Positions 55,622 to 64,000 of a stretch of 64,000 bases of DNA are shown here, piece by piece; within the stretch, counting starts at the first letter, position 1; each line of letters begins with the position of its first letter. Position numbers and translations under genes: made by a program. The stretch spans positions 64,434,088-64,498,087 of the forward strand of contig CM038040.1 of NCBI GenBank assembly GCA_021397845.1. Reading direction: 5' to 3'. Below the pieces are notes generated by a model, which saw only the letters and a program-made list of their open reading frames with translations, did no database searches and was not told the origin of the DNA. The stretch comes from Areca catechu. Taxonomy: Eukaryota > Streptophyta > Magnoliopsida > Arecales > Arecaceae.

Positions 55622-57128
55622 TTGGACAACATTGCTTCTACACTCACCGAGGTTGCAAGATTCTCAGGATCTTGGACAATGAGGAAACTAAGGTTAGAGA
55701 ACTCATTTTTCATTGCTTGTCCATCATATGAAGTGGTACACAACCTATTTTCCATGGGTCAAATTCATGGGGAGGGCTCCTTCCTTTTCATTGATCATTG
55801 GGATCAGACTCGTGGAGGCTTACTAAATGATTTGAAATATAAGGTTTTAGTTAGTCTCATCGACCTCCCTCTGATATGCTAGAACATTAAAGTAGTGGGC
55901 GACATACTCTCAGGAATCGGAGTTCCTGTTCGAGCTAGTAATGAAAGTTCTAGCCAGTAAAGGAAGACTTAATAAGTTTTGAGATCTTTTTTTAAAAAAA
56001 AAATAGAAAAGGGATGGAGAGATAAATTTCGGTGTAGCTATCCTTACAGGTCCTGTCCCACCAGGTTCGATTCAAGATGTCTCCTTTATTTGGGAAGACA
56101 GAGACAATCTTCCACACATTATAGAGGTCACAATGGAACATCTCAAATATGAAGTTAAACTGAAGATCAACCATTACATGACTCCCTACGGTTCTTCGGT
56201 AGACCTAAACTCCTCCTAGGATAATGATTGGGTAGCCATGGATGAAGATGACCATGATTTTTGGTTTGGTTCAACAGGCCACATGTATGAAAACTCCTCG
56301 GCATGCAAGACCACACCCGCCCGCTTCCACCACTGGTTCGCGGGAAAGAAAAAACCAACATCAATACGTCAGCCAAAGGTCACCAACGCTGACGTACTTA
56401 CAACAGCTCATCAGCTGTAGCGGAAACTCGACCGTTACCAATCCGCGTCATGCGGTGCCTGAACTATCAGTACAGGTATCAATCGTCGACTTGCATTTAC
56501 AGTCACCAAGCATCTTCAAAATTCACGTTTCTGCTCCTCAAATAGTAGTTGTAGATGTTTCGATTCTAACCGTTGGAATTTCAATTTTCAAACTGCTAAC
56601 TCTAATAGCCAACGTCCAATCATAGATTTGCAGCATCTCAGCATCGAACCAACGCAACTTGTTCCAGCCAAAAATAACCGACGCATGCTCCCATTCCAAC
56701 AAACAATCCCTTCTCAACAAAAGGACGGTACTTTACCAAAAACAAAAAAAAAAAAACAAAAAAACAAAAGGACGGTACCAATTTCTGATATATTCCACTA
56801 CCTTAGAAATGATCTGAGAGGCCAAGAAAACTTTGCTTCTAATACTTCCCACACACCGTTCACAACTTCTACGACGGAGGGTCACAAGCGTAGCTCTCGT
56901 CTACGGACAAAGAAAGCTAAGGCCTTCGGAGTTGATATCAACCACCTCATATGGAACAATATATTTTGTTTATTAACTGCCTCACATTCGGTGACAGAAA
57001 ATCTAGGGGCTAAGTGCGGAGTTCTGTTTCCTGCTACCACCCTGGAAGTCGCGGTGGCAAAGTTAAAAAGGATGGAACATGGACGTTGCAAGGTTTCTTT
57101 GTTGGAGGTGATGGCAGGGGCGGCCTAG
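55622..57128 (+). pseudogene. LINE ORF1, second part
   Basis: 55627-55880 continues ORF1: NIASTLTEVARFSGSWTMRK, FFIACPSYEVVHNLFSMGQI, FLFIDHWDQTRGGLLNDLKY, LVSLIDLPLICWNIKVVGDI. The pattern W..........V.LIDLPL..W....V..I....G.P resembles the DUF4283 domain of plant LINE ORF1. After several stops, 56628-57128 has an open frame with basic runs and HKRSSRLRTKKAKAFGVDIN, comparable to the basic C-terminus of such proteins. The zinc-knuckle region (about 56280-56600) is not recognisable. Confidence 0.55.
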
Positions 57129-58058
57129 TTACTTTGCCTTCTATCTGTATTTTGGAATATCGTTCGGCTTTAACTATGCTTCGAGATAAGATAGTAGCCA
57201 ACTAGAATTATCTTTTGGGTTACCTTAGAGCTGCCCAATTGGTTAGGGTCATCAACGGGTCACAGATTCAATACATGATTATGTGAAAGACTCAATTAAA
57301 TTCAGGTATTATTTTCTGAAATCGTGACGATAGATGAGTGAGAGGTCAGGATCCTTCTTCTTTCCTGTTCTGGTCAGCTAGTACTTTGATGATATCGGAT
57401 TAACGTACTTTTCTTTGGATGGAAAAAAACTGTGAAAATCTAGTGCCTTAATCAAATAGTTCCCACCAGCGTGATGATAGCCTGCGGAGGTAGCTATGCC
57501 AGATTTATCTTTCCTATTTCTTTTATGAATTAAAAAAAAAAAAATCTTTCATGTCCTTATTGTTTTTGTCAACATATCTACAAATCTGATCGTGCACTTT
57601 ATTATACTGCCACTTGCTATCAAAGTCATTCTTTGTAAAAATAGTTTGGTTTCTTTTTCATATTCAATGATGATGCAATGCTTGAAAGTACATGGATTGG
57701 GCAAATCAGCTAAAGTAAGCTGGTTAAATGCTTGTTATTAAACTCTAGACTGATGAGTGGTACAGTTGGTGATGAGATTTTTTTCATAATCAGTTGGCAG
57801 GGATTCGAGTCTTGGTTTAGACATATTTCGACAAAAAATCTGGAAATAAAATAAAAAATAAAAAAATAATCCGAGAATAAAATCAAAAAAAGAAAAAAAT
57901 TAATAAAATAACCCTGACTATCTCAAAATAAAAAAATAATCCGAGAATAAAATCAAAAAAAAAGAAAAATTAATAAAATAACCCTGACACCAGTGGTAGT
58001 CAGGTTGACATACTCACCTTACCTTCGGGTGGGGAACGGCACCGTGTACTAGCTGGGG
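57129..58058. other. Stretch between LINE ORFs, with SINE-like and A-rich repeats
   Basis: Non-coding. At 57225-57280 (GCCCAATTGGTTAGGG ... GTCACAGATTCAATAC) and 57750-57822 (GGTACAGTTGGTGATG ... GGCAGGGATTCGAGTCTTGG) there are pairs resembling pol III box A and box B of tRNA-derived SINEs. The second is followed by an A-rich tail with a 61-bp direct repeat. Confidence 0.35.
57862..57990. repeat. A-rich direct repeat
   Basis: AAAATAAAAAAATAATCCGAG through TTAATAAAATAACCCTGAC occurs twice in tandem, 57862-57927 and 57923-57990, nearly identical. Confidence 0.75.
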
Positions 58059-58125
58059 TTGGAGGACCGTGTGAGGGTGGCCACATCTTCGGATGGGGAA
58101 CGGCACCGTATATCGAACATTTTCT
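58020..58125 (+). repeat. Local duplication GGGGAACGGCACCGTGTA
   Basis: TTCGGGTGGGGAACGGCACC (58025) is repeated as TTCGGATGGGGAACGGCACC (58089), 64 bp apart, just before the LINE endonuclease. Confidence 0.5.
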
Positions 58126-58149
58126 GGCTAACCATCTGGGGGTGGCCAC

Positions 58150-58736
58150 GCCCGGGATCTGACTCCCTCCCCCCCCCCTTCTTTTGCTTTAGGATATTTT
58201 TTTGCCTCCAGGAAACAAAACACCGAACACTGGATGCTAAACTCTTCAAGTCTATCTACGGTACCATCTGGGATGCAAAACCAGTAGTAGGTACAAGTGG
58301 TGGCCTGCTCACAAGTTGGAATAGTTCGATATATTCTGGTGTCCCCTTCCACAAAGGAGAATATTGCATATCAACACAATTTCATGAAATACGAGGGTAA
58401 ATTTCAATTTTTGGTCACTAATGTCTACATAGACCCCCATATAGACAACATCAACAAACATTTTTCAGCGAACTCTCCCAATTGAAGAAAATGGTGTAAT
58501 CCCCGTTGATTATACTTGGGGACTTCAATGTTACAATATGTCCAGAGGACAGAGAGGACAACCAGTCCTAATTCTTCCACATCGGCATTCAATAAGCTAC
58601 TGAATGATCTAGAAGTTATTGAAATCTATCCATCAAACAGTAGATTCTCTGGTCAAATTTCAAATCACAATCAAGCTTAGCAAGACTGGATAGATACTTA
58701 TTCATTGTCATATACGGTCAAAAATAAAACTTACTT
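58150..58736 (+). pseudogene. LINE ORF2 endonuclease domain
   Basis: 58190-58400 reads RIFFCLQETKHRTLDAKLFK, GTSGGLLTSWNSSIYSGVPF, matching the APE-type endonuclease of plant LINEs (..LQETK......, G..GG....W). After a shift, NVYIDPHIDNINKHF and LGDFNV-like (GDFNVTICPEDR region near 58520) and a remnant of the LDR motif (QDWIDTY / LDRYL at 58686) follow. It would nick target DNA. Interrupted at 58736 by insert H. Confidence 0.75.
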
Positions 58737-60391
58737 ATTACTATAGCTAATGATGAGTCGAGATCGTATCCTTGAAGATCAAGAACAATTATTTCACGAA
58801 GAAAATAAAGAAAGAGATAAATATTTAGATTTAAAAAGATGGATAATGGTTTGATTAAAACTAATCAATTTAAATCAAATATGAGATTGAGAGCCGGATT
58901 AAACGATAAAAAGATGTCGTCGGGTTTCTAGATAATCACGAACATAAATTATGCATATATGCTAATCTAAGCAATCAAAGTCCATAATTATTTCGAAATC
59001 CTTCGAACTCATCCCTAGCATAAGCTTTCTTGCCGAGTACGAACCATATCTTATCAGGATCATGGCATGTCCCACGAGTATAGGCTACTAACGATAAAGT
59101 TGAAACAACCCTAACAAGATAAGTTGATAAAAATCCTATAATCAATTATGTATGTTGAGCATGAATCATATCATGTTAGGATCATGATTCTTCCCACATA
59201 GTTAATTAATTTTAGGGAATCAAATAAAAAGGAAGTTAAAAGAAATTCAAGGCTTTATTCAATTGCATATATAAAAATAAATACAAAACTAAAATATGGG
59301 CACCTGTACTTTCCTATAGACTGCATCTTAGTCGAGCATGGCTTCTGGATACATCTTCTTAAGGATTTGGGGCTTTGTCACAGCACCTCCTTCTATGAAA
59401 AACTCTTTTTCTTTATTCCTCTCCCTCTGTCTCAAAATCTAAACTACTTATAAAAATAAAAATAAAATAAAATTTGTTGGTAGAATTCATGATCCTCCTT
59501 ACTTCCCGGAGTTCTCCTTTTATAGAGCTCATCTAGGAATTTCTCTCAGTCAAATTTAGATTCAATCGAGTTCAAAATTGGCCAAATATTATGAAAAAAG
59601 CTTCTCAACCATCCATTATGCATCACAAGCCTCAGATCGTGTCGAAAATCATATGAAACAGCTCTTCCTTCATTCTCAACCAAAAAGAGTCTCGAACTGG
59701 ACTCAATCTCAATCTTGGATCTACTTCTCCCAATGAACTCTACCACTGCTAGGTTCTCGCAATCCATCGTGACGGCGGGAGGCAGCGACGAGAGATGGTG
59801 GACGGTGGTAGGGAGATTGATTACAGGCAGTTTGGGTGGTGGCCGAACAAGATGAAGGATGGTAGCAGACAAGAGGGCAATGGCAGTGAGAAGCAGGGGG
59901 CGGAGCCGGTGTGAGGCGGTGCAAGGAGGGATGGCGACGGATGGCGGTGGGCAAAGGGGCAACGACAGTGACTAAACGGAGACAAAGCATTAAGAGGGAG
60001 AATCGGTGCTCGGATGGCCTCTCCCGATCAAAAATAGGTTCCCGGTGGCTTCTCCGATAGTGGGCGGTGACTGGACGGCATCTCCTCTGGACCAATTTGC
60101 ATTCTATAGACCCAGCAACCGGTCTATGTTGGACTGGCTATTTTAAAATGCATGTTTTTAATAGATTTCAAACTTCGATTTAAGACCCGTTTGAACTCTG
60201 ATTTAAGTGTTGTCTACGTCATTGGATTCCAGAAATCGAGCTCTTTCTATTCATGGACTCCTTTTCTATGAAACTCTAATAAAAAATATTAATTTTTAAT
60301 AAATATAAATTTATTACTATTTATTTTAATGATTAAATTAGGATAATTAATAGATTTATCAATGCTTTGTTAATACATCATGGCATTCCAT
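58737..60391. mobile_element. Unclassified 1.65-kb insert H in LINE ORF2
   Basis: It separates the LINE endonuclease from its reverse transcriptase. ACTTACTT occurs at both edges (58729-58736 and 60392-60399). No terminal inverted repeat is evident. On the minus strand TGATGTATTAACAAAG (60380) and ...CTCGACTCATCA (58749) would give TG...CA ends, as in a solo LTR, but then the flanks do not match. GC-rich overlapping minus frames at 59546-60095 have no known domain. AT-rich left half has related phrases ATCTTATCAGGATCATG and ATCATGTTAGGATCATG. Confidence 0.45.
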
Positions 60392-60399
60392 ACTTACTT

Positions 60400-61795
60400 T
60401 AACATCATGCTCTTTTCTTACAAGGATTAACTCTAGCCAAACTCCACTCAAGATCAACCTACACCAACAGCCATCGACTAACAAGGGGATCCAAAACTAG
60501 TTCAGGTTTGAAAATTTATGGTATTCATACCTAGAATTCGAAAACATAGTCAAAGACTCATGGTCCAGAGGAAATCCATCACCTGATCTAGCAAAGGTTC
60601 TTCTGCTAAAACTGTATAGATTATGAGCATACCTCAAGAAATGGAAAAAGGAAAATTTGGGCGATATCTTCCAGATTAAAAGGGATTTGATAGATAAAAT
60701 AAGAGCAATGGATTTACAGAAGGAACACAGTGGTCTGTCAGCAGAGGAGGGTGTACAGCGAGTTCTCTTAAAATCAAAGCTTGAGGATTTAATAATCCAA
60801 GAGGAAACATATATATTGGTAACAAAGATCAAGAGTACAATAGATTAAGGACAGTGACGGACCATGTCAACTTACTTTTTTTTGGAGGGAGCAAGAAAAT
60901 ATAAAAATAAAAAAATATTAATTTAGGGGGGGCAAATATATATATTATTTAAGTTATTTTTAATATTTCAGATTTTAGAAAGGATCAAATATGTAAATAC
61001 ATATGTATTTAAAATTTCAAATACAATTTTAATTTATAAAAAAAATGAAAAAGAAAATTGGTGACCATTGATTAAGGATGGTGATCGGAACACAAAATTT
61101 TTTCATATAACTGCATGCAACAGGAAGAGAGAATGAAACGGGCATTCGATATCTGGTCAGGAAAAAATACATGCATGATGAATTCTTGACATACTTTCAC
61201 GTGCTTTCGCGGACCACTGATCCTAACCTCTGCAACCTCGCATGGATAGAGCTCTACCCAGATATTTGGCCAGATTTACAACATCTAGACTTGCCTTTCT
61301 CAAAAAATGAGATTCATGATGCATTGTTCTCTCTATCCAAGGATAAAGCACCAGGCCCTGATTGCTTCCCAATTTCCTTCTACCAGTGATATTTGGAAAC
61401 AATCAAAGAGAATATCATGAACTTGTTTAAAGATCTAAGCGATGGTAATATAGACATCAGTAGATTAAACTACTCTTATACCATCTCAATCTCTAAGAAA
61501 ATGAAAAAACCAACTGTAATGGACTTCAGACCAATCAGCTTAGAGCATGGCATAATTAAGATCATCTCCAAAGCTTTGTCTATTAGGCTAAGCAAAGTAA
61601 TGGATCTCCTAGTTGGTAAGTCAGAAACTGCATTCATCAAAGGATGCACGATTTTTGAAAGCTTTGCTTCAATTTCCGAAACCATAAACTCTTATAAAAA
61701 GTCTAACACTCCAAGAATCCTTCTAAAATTCGATTTCGAGAAAGCCTTTGATATATAGTATTGGGATATGGTGAAATTGATCAATACCCAATAGG
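60400..61795 (+). pseudogene. LINE ORF2 reverse transcriptase region, 3'-truncated
   Basis: It begins with the end of the endonuclease (SQTPLKINL), FRFENLWYSYLEFENIVKDS, then 60657-60848 spacer helix, KDGDRNTKFFHITACNRKRE, PFSKNEIHDALFSLSKDKAP and GPDCFPISFYQ. Then 61393-61758: SYTISISKKMKKPTVMDFRP, ISLEHGIIKIISKALSIRLS, SETAFIKGCTIFES and RILLKFDFEKAFDI, the canonical plant LINE reverse transcriptase order. It stops before the catalytic YADD region at about 61790, where Tat D begins. A segment 60850-61060 is an AT-rich insertion or expansion. Confidence 0.85.
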
Positions 61796-62034
61796 CACAA
61801 TATGATCAAAGCCCAAATATGACTGTTGGGATACGATGAAGTTGGTCTGTTCATATTGATCTTTTGAAGATCTGAAGTTGAAATTTACCGATCAACGTTT
61901 GAAAGGCATAAGTATGATCAATGCCTCTTCCTAGAGGTTCAAAGCTGATCAACATTCTACAAGCATAAGACTGACTTATTTCCAGGTAATAGATTAATTT
62001 CAATAAAGGATAAAAATTACTAATATTTATATAG

Positions 62035-62245
62035 TTCAGGAGCCGATCAACCATGGAGGAGCCGATCAATTATGAAGAACCGATCAATTATGAAAAACTG
62101 ATCAATTATGAAGAACTGATCAACTATGGATGAAGAACTAATCAACTATGGATGAAAAACTGATCAACTGTGGATGAAGAACTGATCAACTATGGATGAA
62201 GAAATGATCGACTATGGATAAAAGGCTGATCAATTATGGATGACC
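62035..62245. repeat. 21-24-bp tandem repeat in Tat D LTR
   Basis: Ten units of the form GATCAATTATGAAGAACT (18 bp) changing to GATCAACTATGGATGAAGAACT (22 bp). Confidence 0.8.
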
Positions 62246-62320
62246 TTTGCTGCACGTGCTCACGGTCCTGGATTAACCGTTTAACAGCGGGATGCCAACT
62301 GTAAGCGGTTAAGTTCGTGG

Positions 62321-62330
62321 CCTATAAATA
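62321..62330 (+). promoter_or_regulatory. TATA box of the Tat D LTR promoter
   Basis: CTATAAATACCC, a consensus plant TATA box, about 235 bp before the LTR end and after the tandem repeat. Confidence 0.6.
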
Positions 62331-62565
62331 CCCTCGCTACGATGGTGAGAGGGGAGCTGGACTTCAGCTATTCGTTCTTTTCCCGAACCACCTTCCACTT
62401 AGCCTTCCTTCAGAATTCATCTGTTCCTGTCCAGATGCCATTAACGAGCTTGGAAGCTGCTTCAAACTTCAGATCCTCCAAGAAGATGGCAAGGAGTTAG
62501 ATCAAATCAGCTCTATCCGATTCTTTATTCTTTCAAGCTTGTTGTAATTTTGTTTGGACACAACA

Positions 62566-62584
62566 GATTAGCGCACCAGGTAGG
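62566..62584 (+). promoter_or_regulatory. Tat D primer-binding site
   Basis: GATTAGCGCACCAGGTAGG after LTR end CACAACA; a decayed TTGGCGCCA-type site. Confidence 0.55.
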
Positions 62585-62625
62585 GGGTTCTCTGTAAAAG
62601 AGTCTCGAAAATTCTGGAAGGAAGC

Positions 62626-64000
62626 ATGGTGAAAGGTAGGAAGAAGAATCTGCCAGCAGAAGGTGTTCTTTGTTCGTCAAAAGGGACCGATCTTGTTCTC
62701 GGCAACCAAGGGGATGATTTGGTTCTTGATGGCAAACAAAACGATCCTATTCTTGATAAAAGAAGAAATGATCCTATTTCGGAGGAGAGGATGAAGGTTC
62801 CTCTTGTAGGGCACTTTGATTAAGAAAAGTTGACTGCTTTGTTTGACAAGGTAGAAGTGCTCACCACGGCGATGCAGAATCTTCAAGAAATTGCTATGAG
62901 GGAGTCAATGCGACTAGCTGTATCAAGAACTAGCCAGCAACCTTCACTCTAGATAAACTAACATCTCAGTCCTAGAAGGCATTCCTCTTACCAATGTTCT
63001 TCAGGTCAACAATCCCTTGCAAGGCATCATCACCGATCTCATCATCGTTCCAAGAAGCAAAATAAGGGAAAACGACCACGATCCCGATCAACTTCATCTG
63101 GAGAATCAACCCCTGATAGTATCCAAGCTCATCGTTTCACGAGAGGGAATGATTTTGATAGAAAATTTAAGAAGTTGGAGTTGCAGGTTGCTAAAATTCT
63201 AGAATAGAGAAAAACAGAGGATGCTACACAAAGTTGCAGTATTTTGACTCCTTTTTCCAAGAAGGTCATGGATGAAAGGATCCCGCATTACTTCAAAGTG
63301 CCGCCGATCGAGCTGTATGATGGGTCGTCTGATCCTTTGGTCCATTTGGGTAGCTTTAAAGCCCATATGCTGATCCAAGGGGCGTCAGACGCATTGCACT
63401 GTCTTGCTTTTCCCACGACCTTGAAGAAGTTAGCAAGAATATATGGTATTCAAGTCTACAGCGGGACACCATTCATTCATTCGGTCAACTAGAGAAGTTG
63501 TTCGTCTCTCACTTCATGACAAACAGAAAAATGCCCAGAAATTCTGATAGCTTGTTCTTTATTCAACAGTCAGAAGGGGAATCTTTAAGGGATTACATCA
63601 AGAGATTTAACTCTGCCACGTTGGAAATATCAGATCTCAATGAACATGTGGCGATGTCTGCTATGAAAAAAGGCTTGCGAGCCTCCAGATTTACATTTTC
63701 CTTGGATAAGAAATTCTCGACCAACTATTCCGAATTATTGGCCCATGCTCAAAAGTATGCCCAGGCTGAAGAACAGGCTTTGAGTCGGCGACAGGTGGAG
63801 AAAAAATTGGTACTAGGTAAGAAGAGAGCCAAGGAAGATGAATCCCTATTCTCTGGAGTCCGATCTATTCAACAGCAAGGACAAAGGCCAAGGGAATTGA
63901 TCGATAGAAATTATGTCAATCGGTTTGATACTTATACTCCGTTGACTCATCCAAGAGAACAAATTTTAATGGAGATTGAGAAAGAAAATTTTCTACAAAG
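62626..64000 (+). pseudogene. Tat D gag (incomplete)
   Basis: ATG 62626 follows the primer-binding site by about 40 bp. N-terminal frame 62626-62823 (MVKGRKKNLPAEGV, repeated LVL/NDPI phrases), then a stop and a helical, arginine/serine-rich part. The gag core starts at 63244: FSKKVMDERIPHYFKVPPIE, LYDGSSDPLVHLGSFKAHML, ALHCLAFPTTLKKLA; a frameshift near 63450; then SFGQLEKLFVSHFMTNRKMP, SLFFIQQSEGESLRDYIKRF, and RFTFSLDKKFSTNYSELLAH to the window end. Stops at 62822, 62950 and 63207 and the shift make it non-functional as read. Confidence 0.82.

Larger units (their letters stand above)
36737..61823 (+). mobile_element. Plant L1-type LINE, split by B and H, truncated by D
   Basis: It has an ORF1 with a DUF4283-like part (37637-37920 joined across Tat B to 55622-57128) and an ORF2 with endonuclease (58150-58736) and reverse transcriptase (60400-61790). 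The distal reverse transcriptase, the C-terminal part and poly-A tail are lost at the edge of Tat D. The 5' start is not defined; the piece 36737-37636 is taken as 5' UTR or the host of Tat C. Confidence 0.7.
61824..62565 (+). repeat. Tat D 5' LTR (0.74 kb)
   Basis: Starts TGTTGGGATACGATGAAG and ends TTGGACACAACA before the primer-binding site. Contains a tandem repeat (62035-62245) and TATAAATACC at 62321-62330, a good TATA box for the element's transcript. The left edge is inferred, as the partner LTR is off the window. Confidence 0.65.
61824..64000 (+). mobile_element. Tat-type Ty3/gypsy retrotransposon D, 5' part
   Basis: 5' LTR 61824-62565, primer-binding site and gag, running off the right edge. 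The gag is closer to an intact reading frame than those of A and B, so D seems younger. It has truncated the LINE. Confidence 0.8.

Noticed and set aside
59546..60095. Possible histidine/proline-rich gene on the minus strand in H
   Set aside because: Two overlapping frames of similar length, biased composition, no start context or domain; explained by local GC-rich sequence.
61760..61850. TATTGGGATATGGTGAAATTG and TGTTGGGATACGATGAAGTTG as a tandem LTR start
   Set aside because: The first is explained by the LINE reverse transcriptase (FEKAFDI.YWDMVK); the resemblance is likely chance, though it makes the left edge of Tat D less certain.
1..64000. Endogenous pararetrovirus or other virus-derived segment
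   Set aside because: All reverse transcriptases seen have copia, Tat or LINE order with LTRs or LINE endonuclease; no movement or coat protein features.
1..64000. tRNA or rRNA genes
   Set aside because: Only short tRNA-complementary primer-binding sites and decayed SINE-like boxes were found; no cloverleaf or rRNA core.

Overview
The window is heterochromatin-like sequence from a flowering plant, built almost entirely from decayed, nested retrotransposons. I see no intact single-copy host gene, tRNA, rRNA or CRISPR array. The elements are plant-type: Ty1/copia, Ty3/gypsy of the Tat and chromovirus (Tekay-like) branches, and a plant L1-type LINE. Nested insertions of this kind point to a large-genome angiosperm. 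A monocot is possible, but I cannot name the species. Nearly every reading frame carries stops and frameshifts, many of them CGA-to-TGA or TGG-to-TAG/TGA changes expected from decay of methylated DNA.

Layout, left to right. (1) 1-2085: 5' LTR and start of the internal region of chromovirus X (minus strand, continues off the left edge). X is inserted in the 3' LTR of (2), a Ty1/copia element (2086-13877, minus). The copia 5' LTR is split by (3), a coding-poor LARD-like array with three LTRs (9787-13283). The copia element lies in the 3' LTR of (4), Tat element A (13878-27915, minus, 1.5-kb LTRs). A's gag is interrupted by a truncated chromovirus-type LTR F, which itself carries a probable copia solo LTR G. 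A is inserted in the integrase of (5), Tat element C (27916-36736, plus), whose 5' half must lie beyond the left edge or be lost. (6) From 36737 to about 61800 a plus-strand LINE is split by Tat element B (37921-55621, plus) and by an unclassified 1.65-kb insert H (58737-60391), and is cut by (7), Tat element D (61824 to beyond the right edge). B carries chromovirus E (39287-45164), which kept gag and chromodomain but lost most of pol.

Best signal: Tat elements A, B and C each carry a divergent copy of the same antisense gene between integrase and the 3' LTR. Each encodes an N-terminal domain like the plant 'putative gypsy type transposon' (Transposase_28) family, a basic/proline-rich linker, a coiled coil and an acidic tail. 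In all three copies a short intron with GT...AG borders falls at the same place in the protein. It is exactly 83 nt in both A and B. A second intron follows in A and C, and in B its acceptor appears lost. Antisense ORFs are known in Tat/Ogre/Grande-type elements. The conserved introns argue that this one was maintained as a transcribed, spliced gene. The same three elements carry tandem repeats between integrase and this gene, and A and B share an 18-bp minisatellite in their LTRs.

A second signal is a cluster of near-identical palindromes (consensus AAGTGTCGACACTT) in the copia 5' UTR, recurring in both copia LTRs. All alignments were made by eye, so element edges away from TG...CA ends, PBS or PPT are approximate.
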